DNA of 64,000 nucleotides from Cymbidium sinense (GCA_021442155.1 CM038214.1:311953001-312017000); one strand, 5' to 3'. Counted from the first letter of the stretch, positions 44,018 to 57,778 are shown. Notes: generated from the letters alone by a model not told the origin. Program-made: numbers and translations.

Positions 44018-45215
44018 CTTATGGTTTAGCTTTAGGTTTAGATTTATTAGACTTTAGGGTTTAGGTTTATTGTTTAATTTATTTACTTACTTTAGGTTTA
44101 GGTTTAGGTTTTGTGGTTTAGGTTAGGGATTAGGGTTTAGGACTTAGGGTTTAGGATTTAGCGTTTAGGGTATAGTGTTTAGAATTTAAGGTTTTAGGGT
44201 TTATACTTTTAGGGCTAAGGTTTAAGGTTAGGGTTTAGTGTATTTTAAGGGTTTAATTTAAGTAAACTAGTAGGTTCAAGTTTATTTAGTATATTTAGTT
44301 TAGTTTATTTATTTAAAATTTTAGTATACTTTTTTTCATTTAAGTTTATTTTTTATTTTTTATTTAGTTTAGTTTATTTATTTTAGTTTAGGTTTTTTAT
44401 TTTAGTTTATTTTTAGGTTTAAGTTTTGGTTTAGGTTTAATTTTTTGTTGAATTTTATTTTTATTTTATTTTTTAGGTTTAGGTTTTTTTTTTATTTTTT
44501 AGGTTTAGGTTTATGTTTTTATTTTATTTTTTTAGGTTTAGGTTTATTTTATTTTGTTTATTTTATTTTTATTTTAAGTTTAGGTTTTTTGCTTGTTTAG
44601 GGTTTAGGTTTTATTTTTTTTATTTTTTAGCTTTATTTTTTAAGTTTAGGATTTTATTTAGTTTTTATTTTATTTTTTTAGGTTTATTTTATTTTAAATT
44701 TAAGTTTAGTTCTTATTTTATTTAGGTTTTTTATTCTTAGGTTCATTTTATTTTTTTAGTTTAGTTTAGGTTTTTATTTATTTTATTTTAGTTTATTTTA
44801 TTTTATTTTTAGAATTAGGTTTTTTATTTATTTTAGTTTAGTTTAGGTTTTTATTTTATTTTTATTTTATTATTTTATTTAGGTTTATGTTTTTTAATTA
44901 TTTTATTTTTATGTTTTATTTAGTTTAGGATTAAGTTTTTAGGTTTTTAGGGTTTAGGGTTTAGGGTTTAAGGTTTAGGCTTTAGTGTTTAGGCTTTAGG
45001 GTTTAACAATTTTGGAGCTTAGGGTTTAGTGTTAACAGGGTTTAGTGGGGTTTAGGATGAGGTTTAGGGCTTTGGGTTTAGGTTTTAGGATTTAGGGTTA
45101 GGGTTAGGTTAGGGTTTTGGGTTGTAGGTTTAGGGTGGTATGTTAGGTTTAGGGTTTAGGGTTTAGGTTTAGGGTTTATAGGGTTTAGGGTTTAAAGTTT
45201 TCTTTTTTAAAAGAA
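44018..45215. repeat. Unit 1 array to the end of the visible homology
   Basis: TTTAGGG words lead to a box near 44,255 (AATTTAAGTAAACTAGTAGG), a ladder at 44,275-44,945, and a TTTAGGG block to 45,200. It matches 62,844-64,000. No gene. Confidence 0.86.
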
Positions 45216-48200
45216 AAAATTAAACCAGGTTTAAGTTTATTCTTTATATTTACATTTATTTTTAATTTTATTTAGTTTATTTTATGTATATTTATTTTAG
45301 TTTAGGTTTTTTATTTTAGTATATATTTTTGGTTACGTTTAGGTTTATGTTTATTTTTTAGTTTAGTTTTATTTTTATTTTATTTTTACGTTTAGGTTTT
45401 ATTTTTTATTTTTAGGTTTAGGTTTATGTTTTTATTTTTTAAGTTTAGGTTTGTTTTTAGGTTTTATTTTTTAGTTTAGGTTTAGGTTTATTTTTAGTTT
45501 ATTTTATTTTATTTAGTTTAGGTTAAGGTTTAGGTTTAGCTTATATTTAGTTTAGGTTTAGGTTTACTTTATTTTAGTTTAGTTTATTTTAGTTTAGGTT
45601 TAGGTTTATTTTATTTTGTTTTAGGTTTTTTTTTTGTTTAGGGTTTATGTTTTATTTTATATTTATTTTAAGGTTTTTTAGGTTTATTATTTAGGATTAG
45701 TTTTTTATTTACTTTTATTTTATTTTATTTTAGGTTTATTTTATTTTTATTTTATGTTTAGGTATTATTTTATTTTATCTTTTTATTTTTAGGTTTATTT
45801 TACTTTTAGGTTTAGGTTTAGATTTTAATTTAGGTTTTTTTTTATTTTATTATTATTTTATTAAATTTAGGTTTTTTTTTATTTTTATTTTTAGGTTTTA
45901 ATTAGTTTAGATTTTGGTTTTTAGGTTTTTAGAGTTTAGGGTTTAGGGTTTAGGGTTTATGTTCTATTTGTTTTAGTTTAGTTTATTTGAGTTTAGGTTT
46001 ATGTTTATTTTAAGTTTTGGTTTTTTTTAGTTTAGGGTTTAGGTTTAATTTTTTATTTATTTTTAAGTTTTATTTTAGGTTTAAGGTTTTATTTAGTTTT
46101 TATTTTATTTTATTTTATTTTAAGTATATTTTATTTTTATTTTATTTAGGTTTTTATTTTTAGGTTTATTTTATTTTTTTAGTTTAGTTTAGGTCTTTAT
46201 TTATTTTATTATAATTTAGTTTTTATTTTTTATTTTAATTTTTTTAAAAGTTTAGGTTTTGGTTTAGGTTTAGGTTTTAGTTTAGGTATTTATTTTATTT
46301 AGGCTAAGGTTTTCTTATTTATTTTAATTATAGGTTTTATTTAGTTTAGGTTAAGATTTTTAGGTTTTTAGGGTTTAAGGTTTACGGTTTTGGATTTAGG
46401 GTTTATAGTTTTGGGTTTAAGGTTTAGGGTTAGAGTTTCGGGTTTAAGGTTTAGGGTTATATTTTTTATGATTTAAGGTTTAAGGTTTAGGATTTAGGGT
46501 TAAATGTTTTAGGGTTAAGGTTTTAGGGTTTATGGTTTTATGGTTTAGGGTTTAGGGTTTAAGGTTTAGGGTTTAGGGTTGTAGGTTTAGGGTTTAGGGT
46601 TTAGGGTTTAGGGTTTAAGTTTAGGGTTTAGCTTTTATTTAGGCTTTTATTTTTAGGTTTATTTTATTTTTTTAGTTTAGTTTAGGTTTTTATTTATTTT
46701 ATTATAATTTAGTTTTTATTTTTTATTTTAATTTTTTTTTAAAAGTTTAGGTTTTGGTTTAAGTTTAGGTTTTAGTTTAGGTATTTATTTTATTTAGGTT
46801 TACCTTTTCTTATTTATTTTAATTATAGATTTTATTTAGTTTAGGTTAAGATTTTTAGGTTTTTAGGGTTTAAGGTTTACAGTTTTGGATTTATGGTTTA
46901 GAGTTTTGGGTTTAAGGTTTAGGGTTAGAGTTATGGGTTTAAGGTTTAGGGTTATATTTTTTATGATTTAAGGTTTAAGTTTAGATTTAGGTTAGTTTTG
47001 GGTTAAGGTTTTAGGGTTTATGGTTGGTTTAGGATTTAGGATTTAGGGTTTAGGGTTTAGGGTTGTAGGTTTAGGGTTTAGGGTTAGGGTTTAGGTTTCA
47101 GGGTTTTGGGTTTAGTGTTAGGTTATAGGTTTAGTTTTAGGGTTTTAGTAGCCTTAGGGTTTATAGTTAGATTAAGGTTTAGTTTAGAGTTTTTAGTGTT
47201 TAGGGTTTAGGCTTTTGGGTTTAGGGTTAGTTTAGGGTTTAAGGTCTGGGGTTTATGGTTTATCATTTAGGGTTTAAAGTTAAGGTTAGGGTTAGGGTTT
47301 AGGGTTTATGGATTAATGATAAGGGTTTACAATTTATTATTTATTATTTAGTGTTTAGGGTTAAGGGTTTAAGATTTAGGGTTAAGAGTTTTTATGATCT
47401 CGGGTTGTAGGCTTAGGGTTTATGGTTTAGGGTTTGTTTTAAGGTTTAGCGTTTAGGTTTTAGGGTTTAGGATTTAGTGTTAAAGGTTTATGGTTTAGGG
47501 TTTAAGGTTTAGGGTTTCTTTTTTTAATTAAGGAAACTTATAGGTTTAGGTTTATTTAGTTTATTTAGATTATTTATATTTTTTATTAAGGTTTATTTTT
47601 TATTTTTCTTTAGTTTAGCTTATTTATTTTATGTTTATTTATTTTAATTTATTTTTTAGGTTTATGTTTAGGTTTATGTTTATTTTTTAAGTTTAGTTTT
47701 ATTTTTATTTTATTTTTTTAGTTCAGGTTTTATTTTTTATTTTTAGTTTATGTATAGGTTTTTATTTCACTTTTTTTGGTTTTAGGTTTTAGGTTTTTAT
47801 GTTAGGTTTATTTTTTAAGTTTAGCATTATTTTTAGTTTAGGTTTATTTTTAGGTTTAGTTTATTTTAGGTTTATGTTTTTTTTATTTTAGTTTTGTTTA
47901 TTTTAGTTTAGGATTTGGTTTTTATTCATTTATTTTAGGATTATGTTTTTTACCAGTTTAGGGTTTAGGTTTTAATTTTTATTTATTTTTAGGTTTTATT
48001 TTTAGGTTTATTGCTTAGGTTTAGGTTTTTATTTAATTTTTAGTTTAGGTTAATTTTATTTTTATTTTAAGGTTATGTTTTACTTTTAGGTTTATTTTAG
48101 TTTTTAGTTTAGTTTAGGTCTTTATTTATTTTATTTTAGTTTAGTTTTTATTTGTTTTATTTTATTTTATTTTTGGTTTTGGTTTAGCTTCAGGTTTAGG

Positions 48201-49532
48201 TTTTAGATTAGGTTTTTATTTTATTTTATTTAGGTTTAAGTTTTTATTATTTAATTTATAATCAAGTTTTATTTAGTTTAGGTTTAGGTTTTTAGGTTTC
48301 TAGGTTTTTAGGGTTTAGGGTTTTCGATTTAGGGTTTAGGGTTTAGGGTTTAGGGTTTAGGGTTTGTGATTTAGGGTTTAAGGTTTAGGGTTATATGTTT
48401 TATAGTTTAGGTTAGTTTAGGGTTTTAGGGTTTAGATTTAAGTTTAGGTTTAGTGATTGAGCATTAGGGTTTATAGTATTTAGTTGAGGTTTAGGGTTTA
48501 GGGTTACTTATGAATTTGGATTAGGGTTTTAGGTTTAGTTTAGGTTTTAGTATTAGGGTTTATGATTTATGGTTTAGGATTTAGGGTTTAGAGTTTAGGG
48601 TTGTAGGTTTAGGGTTTAATGTTTAGGGTTAGTTTTAGTGTTTGACGTTTAGGGTTTAGGATTTAGGGTTTAGGGTTTAGGGTTTTGCATTTAGGGTTTA
48701 GGGTTTTTTTAAAATAAAATTAAGTAAATGAGTAGGTTTAGGTTTGTTTAGTTTATTTTCTATTTTTCTTTGTTTATTTTACTTTTCTATTTTTATTTAA
48801 GTTTATTTTTTATTTAGTTTAATTTAGTTTATTTATTTTATGTTAATTTATTTTAGTTTAGGTTTCTTATTTTTGTTCATTTTTTAGGTTTAGGTTTATT
48901 TTTATTTTAGTTTATTTTTTTTAGGTTGAGGTTTTCTTTTTCTTTTTTTTTTTGGTTTAGGTTTTTATTTTATTTTTTTAGATTTAGGTTTTAGGTTTTT
49001 ATTTTAGGTTTATTTCAAGTTGTTATTTTTTATTTTAGGTTTAGGTTTAATTTTTAATTAGTTTATTTTTTTTGGTTTAGGATTTAGGTTTAGTTTGTTT
49101 TAGGTTTAAGTTTAGGTTTTATTTATTTTAGTTTAGTTTATTTTAGTTTAGGTTTTAGGTTTATTTTAGGTTTAAGGTTTTTATAGGTTTAGGGTTTAGG
49201 TATCTTATTTATTTATTTTTTTGGTTTTAATTTTAGGTTTATTTTTCAATTTATTTTTAAGCTTTATGTTTTTATTTAGTTTTTATTTTATTTTATTTTA
49301 GGGTTATTTTATTTTTATTTTATGTTTGGGTTTTATTTTATTTTAGTTTTTTTTTATTTTTAGGTTTATTTCATATTTTTTAGTTTAGTTTAAGTTATTA
49401 TTTATTTTATTTTTGTTTATTTTATTTTATTTTTTAGTTTAGGTTTATGTCTTAATATATGTTTTTATTTTATTTTTATTTTATTTTTACTTTTTAGGTC
49501 TTAATATAGGTTTAGGTTTAGGTCTTTTTATC
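45215..49532. repeat. Arm B array between the visible copies of the duplication
   Basis: Ladders lie at about 45,215-45,920, 45,960-46,375, 46,635-46,870, 47,520-48,310 and 48,720-49,520. TTTAGGG-rich blocks separate them, the longest at about 46,870-47,515. Boxes occur at 47,523 (TTAATTAAGGAAACTTATAGG) and 48,717 (AAATTAAGTAAATGAGTAGG). There is no GR-RBP fragment. If the duplication is directly tandem, this is the right part of unit 1, whose unit-2 partner lies beyond the window. Confidence 0.84.
46141..47000. repeat. Local tandem duplication, period about 494 bp
   Basis: The stretch 46,141-46,500 recurs at 46,635-47,000 with few differences, including TTTATTATAATTTAGTTTTT, AGGTATTTATTTTATTTAGG and GGGTTATATTTTTTATGATT. 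The duplicated segment spans a ladder end and the start of a TTTAGGG block, so it crosses a module boundary. Confidence 0.85.
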
Positions 49533-49869
49533 TATGGTTTAGGATTTAGGGTTTTCGGGTTTAGGTTCTAGGGTTTTAGGGTTTATGGTTTACGATTGGA
49601 GTTTAGGGTTTAGGATTGAGAGTTTAAGGTTTAGTGTTTAGGCTTTAGGGTTTAGGGTTTTTAGCATTTAGGGTTTAGGGTTTAGGGTTTAGGGTTAGCT
49701 TAGGGTTTAGGGTTTATGGATTAGTCTTTAAGGTTTAAGGTTTTTAAGGTTTAGAGTTTTGGGTTTTGGGTTAGTTGAGAGTTTAGAGTTTAGGTTTTAG
49801 GATTTAGGGTTTAAAGTTTAAGGTTTAGGGCTATGGTTAGGGTTTAAGGTTTAGGATTTAGGGGTTTTT

Positions 49870-52270
49870 TTTAGTTTATTTATTTTTAGTTTATGTTTTA
49901 GTTTTTTTTAAGATTTTTAGGTTTAGTTTAGGTTTTTGTTTTTTATTTTAGTTTAGGTTTTTGTTTTTTATTTTAGTTTAGGTTTTAGTTTTTTAGTTTA
50001 GTTTAGTTTTTATTATTTTAGTTTATTTCAATTTAGGTTTTATTTTTAGTTTAGGTTTATTTAGTTTAGTTTAGTTTTTTAGGTTTTAGTTTATTTTTTT
50101 AGTTTTTTTAAGTTTATTTTATGTTTTTATTTAGTATAGTTTAGTTTATTTATTATTTTTTATAGTTTTGTTTAGTTTTAGGTTTTACTTTTTTAGTTTA
50201 GTTTATTTTAGTTTAGGTTTTATTTTAGGTTTAGTTTAATTTTAGGTTTAGGTTTATTTAGTTTATTTTAAGTTCATATTTTTAGTTGTTTATTTTTTAT
50301 TTTTTTAGTTTATTTATTTTTAGTTTATTTTTATTTTTATTTTTTATTTTTTGAGTTTAGTTTAGTTTTTAGTTTTAATTTTGGTTTTAGTTTAGGTTTT
50401 ATTTTTAGGTTTTTGATTTTTGTTTTCTATTTTTAGTTTATTTATTCTTTAGTTTTTTTAGTTTAGGTTTTTTTAGGTTTTATTTTATTTAGTTTAGGTT
50501 TAGGTTTAGTTTATATAGTATATTTATTTTTAGTTTAGTTTAGTTTACTTTTTATTTAGTTTTTATTTAGGTTTAGTTTTAGTTTATTTTTTAGTTTTAT
50601 TTTACTTTATTTAGTTTATTTTTAGTTTATGTTTGATTTTTAGTTTATTTTGTTTAGTTTAGTTTAGTTTAGTTTAGGTTTATTTAATTTATTTTAGTTT
50701 TTTGGTTTATCTTTTAGTTTATTTTATTTTAATTTTTTTAATTTAAGGTTTATTTTTTTATTTAGGCTTTTTTTTATGTTTTATGTTTTTTAGGTTTTAG
50801 TTTTTAGTTTTTATTTTACTTTAGTTTATTTATTTATTATTTTAGTTTAACTTTTATTTTTATTCAGGGTTTTTAGTTTATTTTTATGCTTAGTTTTTTA
50901 TTTTTTTAGGTTATTTATTTTATAAGGTTTATTTTATTTTTAGTTTATTATTTATTTTTATTTTTTATTTTATTTTATTTATTTTATTTTTATTTTAGTT
51001 TATTTTTTATTTTGATTTTTATTTAGTTTATTTTATTTAGTTTAGTTTTTTATTTTTTAGTTTTTTAATTTTGTTTTTTTGTTTTTGTTTTATTTTTTTA
51101 AATTTTTTATTTAGTTTTCACTTATTTTATTTTAGTTTATTTATTTATTTTTTATTTATTTTAGTTTTTATTTTATTTAGTTTTGTTTAGGTTCAGTTCT
51201 TTAGTTTTTTTATTATTTAGTATTTTATTTTTAGTTTTAGTTTACGTTTCTATTTTTTTTATTTTTTTTAGTTTTATTTTATTTTTATTTTTATTTTTAG
51301 GTTTAGTTTTTAGGATTTAGGTTTTTTTTAGTTTAGGTTTTTTATTTTTAATTTTATTTGTTTAGTTTTTATATTTTTTATTTAGGTTTATTTTTATTTT
51401 AGTTTTTAGGTTTATTTTATTTTAGTTTTTTTATTTATTTAGTTTATTTTATTTTTTTTAGTTTATTTAGTTTAGTTTAATTTATTTTTAGTTTAGTTTT
51501 GTATTTTATTTTTTATTTTATTTATTCATTTTTAATTTAATTTAATTTTTTATTTAATTTATTTATTTCTTATTTTATTTTATTTTTAAATTTACTTATT
51601 TTATTTTAATATTTTAGTTTAGTTTAGTTCAATTTATTTAGTTTAGCTTTAAGTTTTAGTGTATTTTTTTATTCTAGTTTAGTTTTTAGGTTTAGGTTGA
51701 TTTTTTAGTTAATTTAGTTTAGATTTTTAGGTTTTTTGTTTAGTTTATTTAGTTTTTTTGTTAATTAATTATTTATTTATTTAGTTTTTTAGTTTAGGTT
51801 TAGCTTAGGTTTTTATTATTTTAGGTTTATTTTTATTTATTTAGTTTAGTTTAGTTTATTTAGTTTAGTTTAGGTTTAGTTTAGCTTTATTTTAGCTTAG
51901 GTTTTTTTTTTAGTTTCGGTTTAGGGTTAGGTTTTAGTTTTTTAGGTTTAGCTTTATTTTTTATTTAGTTTTATTTTTTAGGTTTTTTATTTTTTATTTA
52001 TATTGTTTATTTAGGTTTTCTATTTTATTTTTTTAGTTTATTTAGTTTTTTATTTGAGTTTTTTTATTTTATTTAGTTTATTTAGTTTAGTTTAGTTTAT
52101 GCTTATGTTTATTTTTTTAGTTTATTTAGTTTTTGGTTTGCTTAGTTTATTTTAGTTTAATTTTTGATATTTTATTTTATTTTAATTAGTTTAGTTTAGT
52201 TTAGTTTTTAGTTTAGTTTATTTAGTTTAATTTATGTTTTATTTAGTTTATTTTTATTTTTAGGTTTAGG
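49870..52270. repeat. T-rich ladder block of about 2.4 kb (unit 2)
   Basis: Counterpart of 32,100-34,530, with small indels and substitutions. It is T/A-dominated with TTTAG words, almost no GGG and no gene. Confidence 0.85.
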
Positions 52271-53243
52271 ATTTAGGGTTGTAGGTTTAGGGTTAGTTTT
52301 ATGGTCTAGGGTTTAAAATTTGGGGTTTAGGATTTAGGGTTTAGGGTTTAGGGTTTAAGGTTTAGGGATTACGATTTTTTATTTATTTATAACATTAAGT
52401 AAACCGGTAGGTTTAGGTTTATTTAGTTTATTTATTATTTATTTTAGTTTTTTTATTTAGGTTTATTTTTTATTTATATTTACCCAAGTTTATTTAATTT
52501 AGGTTTATTTATTTAGTTTTGGTTTTTTATTGTAGTTTATTTTTAAGGTTTATGTTTATTTTTAAGTTTAGTTTTACTTTTATTTTATTTTTTAGGTTTA
52601 GGTTTTATTTTTTATTATTAGGTTTAAGTTTAGGTTTTAGGTTTTCATTTTAGGTTTATTTTTAAGTTTTATTTTTTAGTTTAGGTGTAGGTTTATTTTT
52701 AGTTTATTTTATTTTTAAGGTTTAGGATTTAAGTATAGTTTATTTTAGTTTAGGTTTAAGTTTAGGTTTTATTTATTTTAGTTTAATTTATTTTAGTTTA
52801 GGTCTAGGTTTATTTTATTTTGTTTATTTTAGGTTTAGGTTTTTTTGTATTATTTTTAATATATTTTTAGATTTAATTTTTAGGCTTATTTTTAGGTTAT
52901 TTTTATCTTATTATATTTTAGGTTTATGTTATTTTTATTTTATGTTTAGGTTTTATTTTATTTAAGTTTTCTCTTTTTAGGTTTATTTTAGTTTTTAGTT
53001 TAGTTTAGTTTTTATTTTTTATTATATTTTATTTTTAGATTTAGGTTTTAGTTTCATTTTTTATTTTATTTTATTTTATTTAGGTTTTGTTTTTATTATT
53101 ATTTTATTTAGTTTAGGTTTAGGTTTTTAGGTTTTTAGGTTTTAGGTTTTAGATTTAGGTTTATGATTTAGAAGGTTTAGCGTTTAGGGTTAAAGTTTAG
53201 GGTTTAGGTTTTAGGTTTAGGTTTAGTGGTTTAGGTTAGTTAA
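52270..53243. repeat. Unit 2 module before the GC-rich zone
   Basis: A TTTAGGG block (52,270-52,375), box ATTAAGTAAACCGGTAGG at 52,394-52,411, a ladder to about 53,100 and the start of a TTTAGGG block. All match unit 1 closely up to about 53,240. Confidence 0.86.
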
Positions 53244-53495
53244 ACCTGGCCGTCATGGCCCTCTCCCCCACATTACCTTTATCTTTACTAGGGCCCAGTG
53301 GTCCCAAGCCTGGGGCCGCCCAGTGGCCCAGAGCTCAGTCATCTGGCCTCAGTGGCCTGTGATCTTTGCCCTTAGAGCCCATAGGCATCCCGTGCCAGGC
53401 CCAGGGTCAGCATGGCCAGTGGCCTGGAGCCCAGGGTCTTAGAGCCTAGGGCCTGGCCCCAATGCCTAGGATCAAGGCCTGCAGCCTTTTTAAAC
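53244..53495. other. GC-rich island 7, replacing a TTTAGGG block
   Basis: It aligns in position with about 35,480-35,880 of unit 1. At the right edge unit 1 reads TTTAGGATTTAGGGTTTAGA and AAATTAAGTATACC; unit 2 reads CCTAGGATCAAGGCCTGCAG and AAACCAAGCATAC. Most differences are T-to-C, plus missing bases. The landmark offset drops by about 124 bp across this interval. Confidence 0.85.
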
Positions 53496-54369
53496 CAAGC
53501 ATACTGATAAGTTTTAGTGGGGGGTTGGGCTTATGTTTTGGTTTTATTAGGGTTTTGTTTATTTTTAATTTTATTTGAGATTGAGGGTTTAGGTTATAGA
53601 TTTTTTTAATGAAGTAAACCGATATGCTAGGTTTATTTATTATATTTAGTTTATTTTTTCTTTTTTTAGTTTACTTTATTTTTTATTTCTATATAGGTTT
53701 ATTTTATTTTATTTAGTTTAGTTTATTTTATTTTAGGTTTACTTATTTTAATTTAAGTTTTTAATTTTAGTTTATTTTAAGGTTTAGTTTAGGTTTATTT
53801 TAGTTGAGTTTTATTTTGATTTTATATTTTAGGTTTAAGTTTTATTTTTTATTTTATCTTTTTAGGTTTAGGTTATAAGTTTTTATTTTAGGTTTATTTT
53901 ATGTTTTCTTTTTGGTTTAGGTTTATTTTTAGTTTATTTTATTTCATTTAGTTTAGGTTTAGCTTTATGTTTAGTTGACTTTAGGTTTAGGTTTAGGTTC
54001 TATTTATCTTAGTTTTGTTTATTTTAATTTAGGTTTACATTTATTTTATTTTTTTTTATTTTATTTTTATTTTATGTCAAGGTGTTTTTTTTAGTTTAGG
54101 GTTTAGGTTTTATTTTTTATTTATTTTAAGATTATTTTAGGTTTATGTTTTATTTAGTTTTATTTTATTTTATTTTATGTTTAATTTATTTTATTTAACA
54201 TTTAGTTTTATTTTCTTTGTTTTTATTAGTTATTTTATTATTAGTTTAGTTTATGTTTATATTTGTTTTATTTTATTTTATTTTTATATTTTATTATATT
54301 TAGGTTTAAGTTTAGTGAGTTTTATTATTTTATTTAGGTCGAGGTTTTATATTTTATCTTTATCTTGTG
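53496..54369. repeat. Unit 2 ladder between GC-rich islands 7 and 8
   Basis: A box variant GAAGTAAACCGATATGCTAGG at 53,611 is followed by a ladder matching 36,020-36,830 closely. Several single bases are lost relative to unit 1 (runs of T shortened). No gene. Confidence 0.85.
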
Positions 54370-54559
54370 TTATTTAATCAGCTCAGGTTTGATTTTGTGG
54401 TCCGGCCCTGGGTCAGGGTGGATGGGCCCAGTGTTTGTGGCCTAGGGCCCAGGTCAGTGGCCCAGGCCTGAGGGCCTAGGGCCCAGGGCTTTCAGGCCTG
54501 GGGCTTTTTTGTGGTTTGTGGCCCATGGCCCAGTATCAGTGGTGGTTTTCACCAAAGAA

Positions 54560-54560
<1 letters not shown>
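54370..54560. other. GC-rich island 8
   Basis: It aligns with the TTTAGGG block at about 36,790-37,020. Unit 1 AGTGTTTAGGCTTTAGGG corresponds to CAGTGGCCCAGGCCTGAGGG. The next ATT-rich block resumes normally. Confidence 0.85.
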
Positions 54561-55319
<759 letters not shown>

Positions 55320-55320
<1 letters not shown>

Positions 55321-55560
55321 TTTATACCCAGTGGGTACAATTAGATCAGGGTTTAGGATTTTGGCATGTGGGTCCAGGGTTTAGAGTTAGTTTTGGGTTT
55401 TAGGGCTCAGGGTCAGGGTTATGGTCAGTTATGGCTCAGTTTCGTGCCTAGAGGGTTTAGTGGATCAGGCCTTGGGTTAGGGTCAGTGACGCTTAGGAGC
55501 AGTAGGTTTAGGTTGGGGTCAGGGTAGGTTTAGGGTTTTGGATTTAGTGCTTGTTTTGGT
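55320..55560. other. GC-rich island 9
   Basis: It aligns with 37,865-38,165 of unit 1. CTCAGGGTCAGGG and GATCAGG words replace TTTAGGG words, and the following box reads AAATTAAGCAAACCCAGGG where unit 1 has AAATTAAGTAAATCAGTAGG. The island is milder than 7 and 8. Confidence 0.8.
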
Positions 55561-56690
55561 TTAAGGTTTTCTTTAAATTAAGCAAACCCAGGGTTTACAT
55601 TTATTTATTAGATTTTGTATTTTTATTTAGATTTATATTTTATGTTTATTTATTTTATGTTTATTTATTTTAGTTGAGGCTTAGGGTTTAGGGTTTAGGT
55701 TTAGGTTTATGTTTATCTTTAGTTTAGTTTCATTTTATTTTCTTTTAGGTTTTAGGTTTTATTTAGGTTTAGGTTTAGGTTTAGGTTTTTTAAATTTTTA
55801 GGTTAACGTTTTAGTTTTTTATTTTAGGTTTATCTTTAGGATTTATTTTCTAGTTTATCTTTAGGTTTATTTTTAGTCTATTTTATTTTAATTAGTTTTG
55901 GGTTTAGGTTTAGTTTATTTTAGGATTAGGTTTAGGTTTTATTTATTTTAGTTTAGGTTTAGGTTTATTTTATTTTGTTTATTTTAGGTTTATGTTTTTT
56001 TTTTTTAGTTCATGGTTTAGGTTTTATTTTTTATATATTTTTAGGTTTCTTTTTTAGGATTACATTTTTATTTAGTTTTTATTTTATTTTAGGTTTATTT
56101 TATTTTTACTTTTCATTTACTTTTTATTTTATTTAAATTTTTCAATTTTAGGTTTATTTTATTTTTTTTGTTTAGTTTAGGTTCTTATTTATTTTATTTT
56201 AGTTTAGTTTTTATTTTTTATGTTATTTTATTTTTAGGTTTAGTTTTAGGTTTAGGTTTTAGTTTAGGTTTTTATTTTAAACTTAATTTAATTTTATTTA
56301 GTTTAGGTTTTATTAATTTATTTTATTTTAAGTTTATTTAGTTTATGTTTAGGTTTTAGGTTTTAGATAAGGTAGGGTTTAGGGTTTACTGTAGGGCCTT
56401 AAAGTTTAGGGTTTATGGTTTAGGATCCAAGGTTTAAGGTTTAGGATATATTTTGGGTTGGGTCTGAGTTTAGGGTTGTAGGTCTAGGGTTTAGAGTTTA
56501 GGGTTAGGGTTTTTTAAAAAAATTAAGAAAACTGGTTTATTTTTATTTAGTTTATTTTATTTATTAGTTTGCAGGTCTCAGTTTAAGTTTTATCTTATTT
56601 TAATTTTTTAGTTAGTTTAAGTTTTTTACTTTTATTTTATTTATTTTATATAGTTTAGGTTTAGGTTTTTATGATCTTAGAGTCACATTA
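55560..56690. repeat. Unit 2 modules between islands 9 and 10
   Basis: The ladder 55,600-56,370 matches 38,200-38,985. A shortened TTTAGGG block, a box variant (AAATTAAGAAAACTGG, about 56,519) and a short ladder follow. No gene. Confidence 0.84.
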
Positions 56691-57290
56691 GGGTCAGGGT
56701 TTAGTGTAGGGTTTAGGGGTCCTTCATGGTTTAGGATTATAGGTTTTAGTGCTCAGGTAGGGTCAGTGGTTTAGAGCCTTTTAGTGGCTCAGGATTAGGT
56801 TTAAGGCTCAGGGCCTTTTGGGTCAGTCCAGCCTAGAGTGTAAAGTTTAGTCCCAGAGGTTTTGGGTTTAGTGTAGAATTAGTTTATGGGTAGGGATTAG
56901 GGTCAGGATTTAGGGTTTAGGGTTTTAAAAAAAATAAAGCAAACCCCAGAGGTTTAGTCATTTAGTACTTAGATTAATTATATATTTATTTAGTTCATTT
57001 TATTTAAGTCTCATTTTATTTTATTTAATTTAGTTTATTTATTTTAGGTTTATATATTTTAGCTTATTTTAAGCCTGGGTTTAGGTTTAAGTTACTTTTA
57101 GTTGAGTTTTATTTTATTTTATTTTTAGGATTAGCTTTTGGTTTGAGGTTTTGTGGGTTTTAGGATTTAGGGTTTAAGGTTTAGAGTTTATGGTTTAGGG
57201 TTTAGGGTTTTGGGTTTAGGGCTCACGGTCTGTCAGGGTTGGGTTTGTGGTTTAGGGTTTAGTTTGGCTTTAGGCTGGTAGGGATTTAGG
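56690..57290. other. GC-enriched islands 10 and 11 with ladder remnant
   Basis: At 56,690-56,900 GGGTCAGGG, GGCTCAGG and GTCCAGCC words stand where unit 1 (39,345-39,575) has TTTAGGG words. The box reads AAAGCAAACCCCAGAGG against AAATTAAGTAAACCTGTAGG. A milder patch lies at about 57,215-57,290. Confidence 0.78.
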
Positions 57291-57778
57291 TTAGGGTTTA
57301 GGGTTTAGGGTAAGGGTTTTTTTATATTTTATATTTTTTATTTTTTTTAAATTAAGTAACTTGATAGGTTCACGTATATTTAGTTTATTTTTTTACTTTA
57401 GTTTATTTTATTTTTTATTTCGATATAGGTTTATTTTTTATTTTTTTTTAGTTTAGTTTATTTATTTTAGGTTTATTTATTATAGTTTAGATTTTTTATT
57501 TTAGTTTATATTTTAGGTTTAATGTTTAGGTTTAGGTTGATTTTTAATTTTGTTTTATTTTTATTCTATTTTTTATGTTTCAATTTTATTTTTTATTTTT
57601 AGGTTTAGGTTTAGGTTTTTATTTTTTATTTAGGTTTAAATAATAGGTTTTTATTTTAGGTTTATTTTTAGGTTTTATTTTTTAGTTTAGGTTTAGGTTT
57701 ATTGTTAGTTTATTTTATTTTTATTTAGTTTAGGTTTTGTTTATTTTAGTTTTAGGTTTAGATTTTATTTATTTTAGT
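57290..57778. repeat. Unit 2 TTTAGGG end, box and ladder before the RTE element
   Basis: Box AAATTAAGTAACTTGATAGG at 57,349-57,368 and a ladder match unit 1 (40,017-40,446) at a constant offset of 17,332-17,333. The GC-type anomaly has ended here. Confidence 0.86.

Larger units (their letters stand above)
31811..45200. repeat. Segmental duplication, unit 1
   Basis: This segment is colinear with 49,533-64,000. Paired landmarks: TATGGTTTAGGATTTAGGG 31,811/49,533; AACATTAAGTAAACC 34,658/52,391; TGATATGCTA 36,011 with CGATATGCTA 53,620; the (ATC)n start 37,587/54,985; the RTE GAAAGC word 40,487/57,819; GR-RBP copies 41.5/60.3 kb and 43.5/62.4 kb. The text still matches at the end of the window (GGGTGGTATGTT, about 45,145/63,978). 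The offset is about 17.73 kb, falls to 17.33 kb, then jumps to 18.8 kb because unit 1 has a deletion at 41,367. If the units are directly adjacent, unit 1 extends to 49,532. Confidence 0.9.

Noticed and set aside
43736..44029. Ser/Thr/Ile-rich open frames on the + strand over GR-RBP copies 5, 6, 9 and 11, and the - strand frame at copy 2
   Set aside because: They are antisense shadows of glycine codons (GGN read backwards gives ACC, CCA and TCC), and the similarity to known family text lies on the other strand.
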